Under the pieces are notes generated by a model that was given only the letters and a program-made list of their open reading frames with translations, did no database searches and had not been told where the DNA came from. The translations under genes were made by a program, and so were the position numbers. From contig CAKQYS010000001.1 in NCBI GenBank assembly GCA_934293375.1, forward strand, positions 310,001-374,000: DNA of 64,000 nt, read 5' to 3'. This document shows positions 1 through 8,964 of this stretch, in pieces. The stretch is from an uncultured Lachnospiraceae bacterium. GTDB taxonomy: Bacteria; Bacillota; Clostridia; Lachnospirales; Lachnospiraceae. Each line of letters begins with the position of its first letter. Within the stretch, counting starts at the first letter, position 1.

Positions 1-982
1 ATGCCTGGGATGCTGTTTTACATCCACCTGCATCCAGATTCGCTACATTCCAATCATGGTAACGGTATCCCCAGTCGTCCATTTTCTTTGTCAGTCTACT
101 CATGATTCCCTTGTTATAACGGCTTACGGTATTCGAACTTCCGCCCGGGAATCTTGTATTGATACACCATTTTCCGGTTTTCTCAAAGAAGTAATCTCTC
201 AGATCATCGACATTCTTCTTGTATTTTTCTTCTGACTTGTAGATTGAATAATAATCATGTGAATATCCATGAATGGCAAGTGTATGTCCCTCCGCAAGAA
301 TACGCTTCGTATATTTTAATGTATTGTCATTTGGTTTGATCTCAAAGAAAGTTGCCTTAACACCGTTCTCCTTCAGAATATCCAGGATCTTTGGTGTCGT
401 ACCGGTGCTCGGACCATCGTCAAATGTCAGGTAGATAATACTTGACGGTTTCTTCTTTACAAATAAAAAGCATGTATATGTCACACCATTGATGTTTCCG
501 GTAATTTTTGCTTTTCCTTTGCTTTTTGCTGTAATCTTTCCTGTATTACTCACCGTCGCAACCTCTTTGTTGTCGGAAGACCATTTACAGGATGCTGCCC
601 GCACATCAGAAGTAAATACGATCTGCAATGTTTCTCCTGTCAGCATGGTTGTCTTCGGATAGATCATACCTCTCTTATTTACATGATACCGGAAAGAATA
701 GGTCTGACCATCGCACTTCACTCTGATCGTCGCATTTCCCTCTGCCTTTGCATATACATAACCAAGCTTATCTACTTTCAAAATATCCGGATTTGAACTT
801 CCAAACTTACAATTGGATGCCTTAAATCCCTCTAATGCCCTTTCCTCCATAACATTGGTCGTCTGACCTAATGCAAGCTGGATCCGTTTGGTTTTGTTTT
901 TGCTCTTTGCTGCGTCCACACCCGGTGCACACAACACAAGTGTCATCATGATCACCATCACATACATAAAAACTTTCTTCAT
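1..982 (-). CDS. Polysaccharide deacetylase with Ig-like domains, C-terminus missing at window edge
   Basis: A secreted or surface NodB-type carbohydrate esterase that would remove acetyl groups from peptidoglycan or another polysaccharide. About 327 codons are visible and the gene runs off the left edge. The start ATG at 982 opens a signal peptide ending near VDAAKSK. Residues ~30-175 carry two beta-rich Big2-like stretches (each with an A/GKAKITG-type strand). The NodB domain follows, with motif 1 TFDDGPS (catalytic Asp and metal-binding Asp), motif 2 HGYSH and motif 3 RFPGG. It lies 36 bp downstream of recU on the same strand and is probably cotranscribed. Substrate is inferred only; family assignment is firm. 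Confidence 0.9.
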   Translation of the reverse strand, partial: MKKVFMYVMVIMMTLVLCAPGVDAAKSKNKTKRIQLALGQTTNVMEERALEGFKASNCKFGSSNPDILKVDKLGYVYAKAEGNATIRVKCDGQTYSFRYHVNKRGMIYPKTTMLTGETLQIVFTSDVRAASCKWSSDNKEVATVSNTGKITAKSKGKAKITGNINGVTYTCFLFVKKKPSSIIYLTFDDGPSTGTTPKILDILKENGVKATFFEIKPNDNTLKYTKRILAEGHTLAIHGYSHDYYSIYKSEEKYKKNVDDLRDYFFEKTGKWCINTRFPGGSSNTVSRYNKGIMSRLTKKMDDWGYRYHDWNVANLDAGGCKTASQA

Positions 983-1018
983 CTTCTGTCCCTCATCTTT
1001 CTTCAATTGTATAAAATC

Positions 1019-1549
1019 TTACCGGCTCTCCAGATCTTTCTGCAGACATTCCAGATAATGTACGATCACTCCATTGGACGAATGGATAAAATAGGTTTCA
1101 TCTAATTCCTCGAATAATACATTCTTCGGATGTCCGTCATCAATGCTGTTGATAAAATTCCGGAGTTCCCGATATCGCATATAATAAAATGCATTTCTGG
1201 AGGTAAAATGGATTACCAAAAAACTGATGCCATCCTGTGCTTCAAATTCTCCCATGAACCGATACTGATGTTCGTGTACATTTTTTAGAGGGAAAACATC
1301 GCCCACACATTCTTTTGCATCAAAACAGATTGGCACGCCCTGACATACACCAATATAATCCACTGTAGAATCCTTTTCAAAATAAGCCAATGTGATCTGG
1401 TGAGAATTCTTGTCGATCTTTACCGGCGTGATCGGTGTTGGAATCTTCTGTACCAGAGCCAGTCCCTTTTCCTTATAGGTTTCGTTTGAAAAATTAATAA
1501 ACTCTTCCAATGTAGAACCCCTAAGTCCTCTGGAATTCCATGTTGCCAT
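1019..1549 (-). CDS. recU: Holliday junction resolvase RecU
   Basis: RecU cuts four-way junctions during recombination and chromosome segregation in Firmicutes. The 176-residue protein has the N-terminal NSRGLRGSTLEEFIN segment and the nuclease core DYIGVCQG...FDAKEC, whose Asp, Asp and Lys fit the PD-(D/E)xK fold, then FPLKNVHEHQ and FLVIHF, all typical of RecU. Length is slightly below the Bacillus protein (~200 aa). The start ATG is preceded by AGGAG/GAGGAG. In many Firmicutes recU neighbours a class A penicillin-binding protein; here it is followed by a polysaccharide deacetylase instead. Confidence 0.92.
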   Translation of the reverse strand: MATWNSRGLRGSTLEEFINFSNETYKEKGLALVQKIPTPITPVKIDKNSHQITLAYFEKDSTVDYIGVCQGVPICFDAKECVGDVFPLKNVHEHQYRFMGEFEAQDGISFLVIHFTSRNAFYYMRYRELRNFINSIDDGHPKNVLFEELDETYFIHSSNGVIVHYLECLQKDLESR

Positions 1550-1585
1550 ACGGTATGACTCCTCTCCTGCATCTTACTGTTTCTT

Positions 1586-1591
1586 ATTGTA
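1586..1591 (-). promoter_or_regulatory. Extended -10 of the recU promoter
   Basis: On the minus strand the sequence reads TGC-TACAAT, an extended -10 element about 40 bp upstream of the recU start. The matching -35 (ATGGAA at 18-bp spacing) is weak, so the call rests mostly on the -10. Confidence 0.45.
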
Positions 1592-1728
1592 GCATCTTTC
1601 TTTTATTTATTCCATGAAAACTTCCTTTCAAAGTTCTGTCATATTTTTATAGCTTATTAAACTACAAAATGCTATACTGTATACTGTACAGATTGATAGC
1701 TCAGGCTATACGAAAGAAGGGAAGCTGC

Positions 1729-2160
1729 ATGAAATCAACAACAAAGACCTGTAAAAGATGCAAGCGGCTGTTTGAGTACTACGGATTCGGACATTATTAT
1801 TGTCCGGAATGTGCAAAACTGGATGCCGCAATATTTGATAAAGTACGGGAATTTTTATATTCCAACGGCATACATAATATTCAGGAGATATCAGACGGTA
1901 CCGGTGTCAGCGTAGAACAGATTGAAACCTATCTAAGAGAAGGTCGTCTGGAGATACCGGCAAACTGTGATGCATTTATCCGATGTGAAGGCTGCGGTAC
2001 CAAAATGCGATCTGGCAGATACTGTCCTACCTGTGCTGCTAAGATCAAAGCCAACTGGAGCGGCAACGGCTTCTGGGGTCAGGATGAAATCGGAGAACCG
2101 ATCGGCAGTGCCAAAGTGATGATGAATCTAAATCGTCAGTCCCCATCCTCAAGAAAATAA
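1729..2160 (+). CDS. yvyF: YvyF-like flagellar zinc-ribbon protein
   Basis: A 143-residue protein matching the YvyF/TIGR03826 family, small regulators found in flagellar loci of Firmicutes. Two zinc-ribbon-like Cys pairs are visible at the N-terminus (CKRC and CPEC) and two more in the C-terminal half (CEGC and CPTC). Between them lies a helical segment with an HTH-like look (ISDGTGVSVEQIETYLREG). An in-frame upstream ATG at 1669 exists, but the ATG at 1729 has a good ribosome site (GAAGGG) and starts where the family homology starts. It is one of only two plus-strand genes here and lies over 31 kb from the fla/che operon. Its last 12 bp overlap the convergent pseudouridine synthase gene. Role is known only by family. 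Confidence 0.75.
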   Translation: MKSTTKTCKRCKRLFEYYGFGHYYCPECAKLDAAIFDKVREFLYSNGIHNIQEISDGTGVSVEQIETYLREGRLEIPANCDAFIRCEGCGTKMRSGRYCPTCAAKIKANWSGNGFWGQDEIGEPIGSAKVMMNLNRQSPSSRK

Positions 2161-3117
2161 TCTCTGTTTGATTCTTTCAAAACGGGCAGGTTCTTCGGCA
2201 ACGAAGGATCTGCCTGACCATTTAGACCCGTCCTCCGGGAATCTGACCTCATACGCATGCAGCAACTGCGACTGCAATCCCCATTTATCACGAAACATCT
2301 GATTACACTTTCTGTCTCCGTATTTCATATCCCCAACAATTGGATGTCCGATGGATGCTAAATGCGCCCTGATCTGATGCGTCTTACCGGTAATCAACTT
2401 CACACGAAGCAATGTATATCCACTGCTGATCGCAATCGGTTCATACTGCGTCTCGATCGGGGTATACTCATGTGATATGGCTGCCTCGTTCGGAAGAGTT
2501 TTGATAACGCTCACACGATTTGTCTTTTCATTTTTCCAAAGATATCCATGTATTGTCATCGGCTCTGCCAATCTGCCGGATACAATGGTATGATAATACT
2601 TATCCAATGTCCGGTCATGTAATTTTTTTGAAAGATATCGGCTTCCTGACAAAGAAAGTCCACATAACACAATCCCGCTGGTATTTCTGTCAAGTCTGTT
2701 ACAGACCGATGGCGTAAATGCCTGTTGCGTTCCATACACCTTTGACGCATAAGAAACCAGCTGTTCATTTAGCGAAATATCTACAGAGGATGCCTTTTGC
2801 GACAGCTGACCAACCTGTTTGTTGATGATCAGAATATCCCCATCTTCATACAGGATCTGTGACTTTGCAAGCGGTGTAGCAGCAGGACAGGCATTCTGCT
2901 CCTGAAACTGTATGATCGTAGCTTCAGACAGATAGAGCTGAACGCAGTCTCCGTCATGCAGTATTTCATTGCCCTCCGCTCTCGCCTGATTCAACTTAAT
3001 ATTTTTCTTTCTCAGCATCTTATAGAGAAAACTCTTTGGAGCCTTCTTCATGTACTTTGACAGAAACTTATCAAGCCGTTGTCCTGATTCATTTGCCGTA
3101 ATTCTAATCTCCTGCAT
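2149..3117 (-). CDS. RluA-family pseudouridine synthase with S4 domain
   Basis: Isomerises uridine to pseudouridine in rRNA (RluC/RluD-like). Of 322 residues, 1-60 form an S4 RNA-binding domain (RLDKFLSKYM..., LNQARAEGNEIL), followed by the catalytic domain with NRLDRNTSG, where the Asp is the catalytic residue, and later GKTHQIRAHLASIGHPIVGDMKYG, the second signature. The exact rRNA target cannot be read from sequence. It is the last gene of a minus-strand run starting at the alarmone synthetase and overlaps the convergent yvyF-like gene by 12 bp. Confidence 0.93.
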   Translation of the reverse strand: MQEIRITANESGQRLDKFLSKYMKKAPKSFLYKMLRKKNIKLNQARAEGNEILHDGDCVQLYLSEATIIQFQEQNACPAATPLAKSQILYEDGDILIINKQVGQLSQKASSVDISLNEQLVSYASKVYGTQQAFTPSVCNRLDRNTSGIVLCGLSLSGSRYLSKKLHDRTLDKYYHTIVSGRLAEPMTIHGYLWKNEKTNRVSVIKTLPNEAAISHEYTPIETQYEPIAISSGYTLLRVKLITGKTHQIRAHLASIGHPIVGDMKYGDRKCNQMFRDKWGLQSQLLHAYEVRFPEDGSKWSGRSFVAEEPARFERIKQRLFS

Positions 3118-3129
3118 ACTTATCCAATC

Positions 3130-3711
3130 CTAAACATTCATTACTAAAATTGCTTTTTTGATATTTTCGGAACGCTTATCACGAAATGCATGTGCATCTG
3201 ATACAGTCTGCATACGCTTCTTTGCTGCCTGTAATGTCTCATCCACGCTCTGATATACAAATGCATGTTCTGCATATCCTGCATTTTTCACGATCTCTTC
3301 CAGATAATCTCTAATGTCATCCGGCATAAACTTATGATTGGAATGGCTTGCACATGCATATATGACTCCATCTATAATAAGAGCAAAATCCAGATATGAA
3401 ATACCCGCCTCAGAAGCGAGTGTAACATCATAGATCGCAATCACATGATCCTGTTCCTGTACAAACGCATCCACTTTGGCATAACTCTCTTTTGCCATTG
3501 TCACATACGGCTGTACCACAATAAATGACACAAAAAATTTAGCAAATGGTAACGCCAGCACAATCGGAATCACAATGTAAAATGTATTTTTTGTTTTACA
3601 CAACAATAAAATCGCTATAATGCCCACTGCGATCAGCACCAGAAATACTGCTGAAACTAACAGCTTGTTACGCTTATAATGGTCCATATAACCATAGCTT
3701 CCTTTTTCCAT
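3130..3711 (-). CDS. Hypothetical membrane protein with two N-terminal helices
   Basis: I do not recognise a named family. The 193-residue protein has a short charged N-terminus, two transmembrane helices (residues ~16-38 and ~44-66) and a soluble C-terminal part with alternating strands and helices, including DFALIIDGVIYACASHSNHKF, broken here only by a YLEEIV helix later. The start ATG is 3 bp downstream of the RNA methyltransferase stop, so the two are almost certainly translated from one message. The context (RNA modification and alarmone genes) does not reveal a function. Confidence 0.75.
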   Translation of the reverse strand: MEKGSYGYMDHYKRNKLLVSAVFLVLIAVGIIAILLLCKTKNTFYIVIPIVLALPFAKFFVSFIVVQPYVTMAKESYAKVDAFVQEQDHVIAIYDVTLASEAGISYLDFALIIDGVIYACASHSNHKFMPDDIRDYLEEIVKNAGYAEHAFVYQSVDETLQAAKKRMQTVSDAHAFRDKRSENIKKAILVMNV

Positions 3712-3714
3712 CTG

Positions 3715-5073
3715 TTACACTAACCTCCATCCCGGCAGATATTTATTCTTGAGCATCCCCCGGTTGGACTTACCCCATCCAAGCGGATAACCATCCACAC
3801 ATAACAAAACCCATCCATCCTGTGCATCCAGTGTAATCGTCTCACCCTTCAGATACCGGATAACTCTCTCATCAGAAACCGGCAATGATACTGCATTGGC
3901 ATATTGCGCCATATGTAAATGCATCGCCAGAGCCTGACTCGGTTCAAAACGGTTTTTCTTCATTTCTCCCATGAAAAGGCCTGTGCGCAGTAGTCTCAAT
4001 CCCTTCACCTGTGGCATAGCCTGCGGCATGTAAAAGACGCGTTCTCCCGCAACCTCAATCCTGGACATATCCAGATCCATATCCAGATTTGAAAGAAATG
4101 CCATGGCTTCAGGGCTCAGCTTTCCCTTACCATATGTATATGGCATCATGCCCGGATGCTGTCCTTTTGCTTTCTCCAATAATGCAACAAAATGTCCCTC
4201 ACCTTCCAGTCTGTGTGGCCAAAGTCTTCTCGTCTTTGTCAGATCCTGATTGTCTGTCGTTCCCCACATAGGATGTCCCGGGTCAAACCCTTCAGGCAGT
4301 GGAAGATCCACCAGACGCAGACTGTCATCCAATGATAAAAGATATTCAATAGACTGTTCATTTTCCTGTGGGGAAAATGTGCAGGTAGAATAAAGCAGCT
4401 TTCCGCCCGGAGCCAGCAGCTTCACGGCATCCCGTAAGATCTCTCTTTGCAGTTTTGCAAACATATCGACACCATTTCGCTCCCAGGCAGTGACCATAGA
4501 AGCAGACTTTCGAAACATCCCCTCCCCGGAACATGGTGCATCGATTAAAATCTTATCAAAAAATCCATTAAAATACGATACTAATGTAGCCGGCGGTTCA
4601 CTTGCAACAATCACATTACCAATTCCAAACAACTCGAGATTCTTAAGCAGTGCCTTTGCCCGGGAATTACTAATATCATTTGACACCAATATACCGGTGT
4701 TTTGAAGCTTCACACCAAGTTCAGTTGACTTGCCTCCTGGTGCCGCACACAGATCCAGTACCCGGTCATTCGGGTCAATTGGCAGGAAATGTGCCGGGGT
4801 CATGGCCGACGGTTCCTGAAGATAATATAATCCGGCAAAATAGTACGGATGCTTTGCCGGTTTGTCCTTCTCATCATAATAAAATCCATTTTCGATCCAC
4901 GGAACCGGCTGCAAGGAAAATGGAGAAATTCTCAAGAATTCCTCCACTGAAATCTTGCTCGTATTTACTCTGAGTCCATGATGAAATGGCTGATCGAGTG
5001 CCTGCTTAAATACAGGATATTCCTCCTTAAGCATATTCTGCATTCTGTTCTCAAAACTCTCAGGTAATCGCAT
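3715..5073 (-). CDS. rsmF: RsmF-type rRNA m5C methyltransferase
   Basis: A NOL1/NOP2/Sun-family SAM-dependent cytosine-5 RNA methyltransferase of 452 residues. The SAM site is LCAAPGGKSTELG (residues ~107-119). The two family cysteines are in DAPCSGEGMF and YSTCTFSPQENE. The C-terminal ~150 residues, ending in a PLGWGK...NKYLPGW segment, match the extra RNA-binding/PUA-like region of the RsmF (YebU) group rather than RsmB. It lies between the alarmone synthetase and a small membrane protein with short gaps (21 and 3 bp). The exact modified base is inferred from the family. Confidence 0.9.
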   Translation of the reverse strand: MRLPESFENRMQNMLKEEYPVFKQALDQPFHHGLRVNTSKISVEEFLRISPFSLQPVPWIENGFYYDEKDKPAKHPYYFAGLYYLQEPSAMTPAHFLPIDPNDRVLDLCAAPGGKSTELGVKLQNTGILVSNDISNSRAKALLKNLELFGIGNVIVASEPPATLVSYFNGFFDKILIDAPCSGEGMFRKSASMVTAWERNGVDMFAKLQREILRDAVKLLAPGGKLLYSTCTFSPQENEQSIEYLLSLDDSLRLVDLPLPEGFDPGHPMWGTTDNQDLTKTRRLWPHRLEGEGHFVALLEKAKGQHPGMMPYTYGKGKLSPEAMAFLSNLDMDLDMSRIEVAGERVFYMPQAMPQVKGLRLLRTGLFMGEMKKNRFEPSQALAMHLHMAQYANAVSLPVSDERVIRYLKGETITLDAQDGWVLLCVDGYPLGWGKSNRGMLKNKYLPGWRLV

Positions 5074-5094
5074 TGCATTCTCCTTTATCTATCA

Positions 5095-5898
5095 TTAGTA
5101 CAGGCTCTGTGCCCGATATCCTTCAGAAATAATATCCAGCTGTTTGGAAAACCGATCCAGCTGTTCAATATCCTCTGTACTGAACACCCGGAAAAATTCA
5201 TCCTGTATCTTCACGATCTCACGCTTGTTGGCAACACGGTATAGATTCTGTATATTGATCAGAATATCTGATACCAGCTTCGCCTTGAGCTGGAATGAAT
5301 TCTGTGCATCCATGATCTCATCTCTGACCGATGACATCTCATTGTCCAGCACGATAATTGCATCCGATGCCGAGGACAGCTTATTTTTGATATGCTGTGG
5401 CATATTTCCCTTGTATTTATATTGCAATGAATGCTCAATCGTTGCCCAAAAATCCATCGCCAAAGTCCGGATCTGAATCTCTGCCTGAATCCGCTTTGGT
5501 CCATATAATGTCTGCACATCATAATAAATAATCACATGATAGCTCTGATATCCACTGTCTTTCATGTGTGTTATGTAATCCTTTTCCTGTTTGATCTCCA
5601 TATCGGAGCGTTTTCGGATAATCTCTACAACCTTATCAATATCTTCCACAAACTGACAGATGATTCTCACACCGGCAATATCATCGATCCGATCCTCAAT
5701 CTCTTCTATCGATATGTTTTTCTTCTGCATCTTATCCAGAATACTCGAAATCTTCTTCACTCTGCCATGAACCTGTTCAATAGGCGAGTATTTATTCGCA
5801 TTCCGGTATTCTGATATCATATGACTGAACTTCAATACCAGCTCATCTGTGGCAAGCTGATATGGATCCAGTAGTTCTCTCCATAACTGTATTTCCAT
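5095..5898 (-). CDS. relQ: Small (p)ppGpp synthetase, RelQ/YjbM type
   Basis: Transfers pyrophosphate from ATP to GDP or GTP to make the stringent-response alarmone. The 267-residue protein has only the synthetase domain, with no HD hydrolase, TGS or ACT domains, as in RelQ. Signatures are RIDDIAGVRIIC, KDSGYQSYHVII and EIQIRTLAMDFWATIEH, followed by a helical C-terminus that in the family mediates tetramer formation. I chose ATG at 5898, which has GGGGTGA five bases upstream, over an in-frame TTG 18 bp earlier. It heads a four-gene run with rsmF, a membrane protein and a pseudouridine synthase. Confidence 0.9.
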   Translation of the reverse strand: MEIQLWRELLDPYQLATDELVLKFSHMISEYRNANKYSPIEQVHGRVKKISSILDKMQKKNISIEEIEDRIDDIAGVRIICQFVEDIDKVVEIIRKRSDMEIKQEKDYITHMKDSGYQSYHVIIYYDVQTLYGPKRIQAEIQIRTLAMDFWATIEHSLQYKYKGNMPQHIKNKLSSASDAIIVLDNEMSSVRDEIMDAQNSFQLKAKLVSDILINIQNLYRVANKREIVKIQDEFFRVFSTEDIEQLDRFSKQLDIISEGYRAQSLY

Positions 5899-5987
5899 GT
5901 AATCACCCCAAATCAAATATCTGATGCGAAAACTCCCCCAGATCTTCGCACATACAGCCTATAGGCATAAATGCCCATACAATATGT

Positions 5988-5993
5988 ATTATA
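5988..5993 (-). promoter_or_regulatory. Extended -10 of the relQ promoter
   Basis: TGC-TATAAT on the minus strand, a perfect extended -10, about 90 bp upstream of relQ. No good -35 lies at the right distance. The early leader has two abutting palindromes (GCCTATAGGC and GGCATTTATGCC, around 5958-5975). Confidence 0.55.
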
Positions 5994-6038
5994 GCACATT
6001 TTTTATTAAAAAGCTTTATAATATTATAAATAATTCCA

Positions 6039-6746
6039 TCATTTTTCGATATTTTTTACCGGATCTATGCGTTCTAAAAACGGATATGGATTGATACTGT
6101 TTTCCTGTCCTGCAGCATCATAATAATAGATACCGACATGAAGATGCACAGGAAACTGGCCTGTTGTTCCCTCGGCTCCATATCCGGTATCTCCCATAAA
6201 CCCTATCAGCTGGCCCGCCTTCACACTGTCTCCCATTTTCAGTCCCTGCACATAACTGTCCAGGTGGGCATAATAATAATACATACCGGCATCTGACATA
6301 ATACCAACCCGATAGCCGCCTAATTGCAGCCATCCAAGCTTTGATACCGTTCCATCTGTCATAGATACTACCCCTATCTCTCCCCGCCGGTTCTTGCGAT
6401 CCATCAGATCACAACCCTCATGGGATCTGTCACCTCCATATGATCTTGCCGTTCCAAACGAATCCTCATATCCGATCCGTTCCCGATTCTCCGGCGAGAT
6501 AGGAAATGTCTGTATTTCTGCCAGAACTGCTCTTGTATATGGCATATACGCCTTAACTGCCTTTCGGTTCCAGTTCTTATCAAAAAAAGAAATTGGCGAC
6601 ATACGATATTCTATTTTCAGCCTTGCTTGCCGTACCTGATCCTGCCTGGCCGCCTGTCTTATGATCTGCTGTGACAGGATCTCAATGCCAAATATCAAAG
6701 GCACGAGTATCGCCACAAGAAACATCACTTTATTTTTCTGTTTCAT
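6039..6746 (-). CDS. M23-family metallopeptidase, membrane-anchored
   Basis: A LytM/peptidase M23 enzyme or non-enzymatic regulator acting on cell-wall peptides. The 235-residue form starts at ATG 6746, eight bases after GTGGAGG. One transmembrane helix sits at residues ~6-24. The M23 fold is shown by SHEGCDL (HxxxD zinc ligands), MTDGTVSKLG, YYYAHL and the HLHVG zinc/catalytic motif, so the active site appears intact. It ends a minus-strand run of five genes beginning with a D,D-carboxypeptidase. Its substrate, and whether it acts in growth or sporulation, cannot be decided. Confidence 0.88.
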   Translation of the reverse strand: MKQKNKVMFLVAILVPLIFGIEILSQQIIRQAARQDQVRQARLKIEYRMSPISFFDKNWNRKAVKAYMPYTRAVLAEIQTFPISPENRERIGYEDSFGTARSYGGDRSHEGCDLMDRKNRRGEIGVVSMTDGTVSKLGWLQLGGYRVGIMSDAGMYYYYAHLDSYVQGLKMGDSVKAGQLIGFMGDTGYGAEGTTGQFPVHLHVGIYYYDAAGQENSINPYPFLERIDPVKNIEK

Positions 6747-6789
6747 ACAAAAACCTCCACTACACATAACTATGCAGTGAAGGTTTTAT

Positions 6790-8094
6790 CTATGCCTTTA
6801 CAATACGGTCTGTAATCTCCTGACATTTTCTATAGATTCTGTCTACATCAAATCTCTCATCATAGCTGCCATTCTCATACAATATATGTCCGTCGATCAT
6901 AGTCAGTATCACATTCTGCCTGTTTCCACTGTACACCAGATTCTTCGCTATATGACGAACCGGCTGCATATTAGGCTGCATCATATCTATTAAAATCATA
7001 TCTGCCTTTTTGCCAACATCCAGACTATCACAATCTGAAAGTCCCATAAGCGAGGCACCGCCACACACCGCCATCTTAAGCACGGTCTCAGCAGAAAGGG
7101 CACATGCATCCTGATACCTAAGCTTCTGCATTACGGCTGCCAGGTGCATTTCCCAAAACATATCAAGACAATTATTACTTGCGGGACCGTCTGTACCTAA
7201 CCCCAGTTGAATGCCATGCTTCTCATAATCAAGCAAAGGTGCGATTCCACTTGCCAGTTTCGCATTTGAACCGGGATTTGTGACTACACCGACTCCATGT
7301 GCAGCAAGACATTCCACATCTCCATCCATATTCCATGTTCCATGAAACAACCCGCCGCCATGAGCAAATATACCAAGTGATGCCAGAAACTGCACCGGTG
7401 TCATGTGATATCGTTCGGCACAGGCAAGCGTTTCACGCTCTGTTTCCTGACAATGTGTATACACCGGCACACAATATTTATGAGCCAGTTCTGCGATCCC
7501 TTCTAACAACTTTCTATCTGTTGAATACTCCGCATGAAAGCCCAGCTGAAATGTCAAAAGCGGATCCGATACATACCCCTGCCTGTCCATCTGCATCAAA
7601 TCCTGTTCCATCCGGGATATCCATGCCATATCATCACCGCAGGCCGCACCACACAATACAGTCCGGAATCCGGTTTCTGTAACCGCCTTTCTGATCCCCT
7701 CATCGATAAAATACATTTCAAAACTCGATGTGATCCCACCCTGCAGATATTCCAATACAGCAAGCAGATGCAACCAGTAGGTATCCTCCTCCGTCAGCTT
7801 AGCTTCAGCCGGAAACACCTGTTTTTCAAGCCACTCCTGCAAAGGCTGGTCGTCAGCCATTGAACGCAGAAATGTCATCGGTCCATGCGCATGTGCATTT
7901 TTCAATCCGGGCATCAAAAGTTTTCCCCGGCAATCAATCTCACGGTCAAAGGTTTCGCTGTTTTGAGCCGTATATTGACCAACATAAGTGATCCTGTCTC
8001 CATTTGTGTGAAGTTCTCCATCCCATATAATGGAAGCTTCTATGTCTGCATCCGTCATCGGCATGATCACAGCATGATAAAATCTAATTTTCAT
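6790..8094 (-). CDS. mtaD: Amidohydrolase, MTA/SAH deaminase-like
   Basis: A zinc amidohydrolase of the adenosine-deaminase-like MtaD/SsnA group, likely deaminating 5'-methylthioadenosine, S-adenosylhomocysteine or 5'-deoxyadenosine to the inosine analogue. Of 434 residues the N-terminal metal site is NAHAHGP (HxH). Later come FHAEYS, the His of THCQETERE, and the Asp of LGTDGPASNN, followed by the usual KKADMILID return strand. I prefer ATG at 8094, eight bases after AGGAGG, over the overlapping GTG. It lies 18 bp after the purine nucleoside phosphorylase gene, which would phosphorolyse its products. That pairing supports nucleoside salvage; exact substrate is inferred. Confidence 0.82.
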   Translation of the reverse strand: MKIRFYHAVIMPMTDADIEASIIWDGELHTNGDRITYVGQYTAQNSETFDREIDCRGKLLMPGLKNAHAHGPMTFLRSMADDQPLQEWLEKQVFPAEAKLTEEDTYWLHLLAVLEYLQGGITSSFEMYFIDEGIRKAVTETGFRTVLCGAACGDDMAWISRMEQDLMQMDRQGYVSDPLLTFQLGFHAEYSTDRKLLEGIAELAHKYCVPVYTHCQETERETLACAERYHMTPVQFLASLGIFAHGGGLFHGTWNMDGDVECLAAHGVGVVTNPGSNAKLASGIAPLLDYEKHGIQLGLGTDGPASNNCLDMFWEMHLAAVMQKLRYQDACALSAETVLKMAVCGGASLMGLSDCDSLDVGKKADMILIDMMQPNMQPVRHIAKNLVYSGNRQNVILTMIDGHILYENGSYDERFDVDRIYRKCQEITDRIVKA

Positions 8095-8112
8095 ACCACA
8101 CACCTCCTGACA

Positions 8113-8952
8113 TCAGTCACTGCATGCAGCTGTCACATGCATCACAAGCTGCTTAAACTCCTTTGACACCCGGTCAGCCGTTTCCTTCACCTCTTCATGA
8201 TTGAGAGGCTTCGTAGAAATTCCGCTCGCCATATTCGTGATACAGGAAATACCACATATCCGCATACCAAGATGGTTTGCTGCCACAGCCTCACAGGCGG
8301 TACTCATGCCGCAGGCATCTGCACCAAGCATTCCGGCCATTCTCACCTCTGCAGGTGTCTCATATGCAGGGCCGGTAAACTGAATATAAACCCCTTCCTT
8401 CAGATCAATCTGCAGCTTCAATGCCTGTTTGCGGATCACCTCCCGCAGTTCTTTATCATAAATTTCAGACATATCCGGAAATCTTGTTCCAAACGCTGCA
8501 TCATTGGGACCAATGAGTGGCGATGGAACAAATGATGCAATATGGTCTGTCAGCATCATCAGGGATCCCGGATGCAGCTGTCTTGAAATACCGCCCGCCG
8601 CGTTAGTCAGGAACAGAATCTCTGCACCCATACGATGCATCAGCCTTACGGGAAGCACCACATCCTCCATTTGATATCCCTCATAGTAATGTACACGTCC
8701 CTGCATGATCACCACCGGTGTTTTACCAATATACCCAAACACAAATCTTCCCTTGTGTCCGGATACCGTAGATTGCGGAAATCCTGCGATCTCTTTATAA
8801 TCGACAACCGCCACCGCATGGATTTCCTCTGCCAGATCCCCAAGACCGGAACCTAGGATCAACCCCACTTTGGGTATAAATCCGGAAACATCTCCCATGC
8901 ATTTTATGATATCCCGATAACAGGCTTCTACTCTTTCGTATTGTTCACCCAT
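8113..8952 (-). CDS. punA: Purine-nucleoside phosphorylase
   Basis: Cleaves inosine/guanosine-type nucleosides with phosphate to a base and ribose-1-phosphate. The 279-residue protein is the trimeric PNP-I type: LGSGLGDLAEEI phosphate loop, GHKGRFVFG, GRVHYYEGY, TNAAGGI, and GMSTACEAVAANHLGM near the C-terminus. ATG 8952 is preferred because AAGGAGGG lies six bases upstream; ATG 8958 overlaps that site. It sits between a metallophosphoesterase gene (12 bp) and the deaminase gene (18 bp). Confidence 0.93.
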   Translation of the reverse strand: MGEQYERVEACYRDIIKCMGDVSGFIPKVGLILGSGLGDLAEEIHAVAVVDYKEIAGFPQSTVSGHKGRFVFGYIGKTPVVIMQGRVHYYEGYQMEDVVLPVRLMHRMGAEILFLTNAAGGISRQLHPGSLMMLTDHIASFVPSPLIGPNDAAFGTRFPDMSEIYDKELREVIRKQALKLQIDLKEGVYIQFTGPAYETPAEVRMAGMLGADACGMSTACEAVAANHLGMRICGISCITNMASGISTKPLNHEEVKETADRVSKEFKQLVMHVTAACSD

Positions 8953-8964
8953 ATACATCCCTCC

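Noticed and set aside
1650..1700. Promoter or operator for the yvyF-like gene (TATACTGTATACTGTACAG region)
   Set aside because: Palindromic and AT-rich, with a -10-like TATACT, but no suitable -35 or sigma-28 box could be placed.
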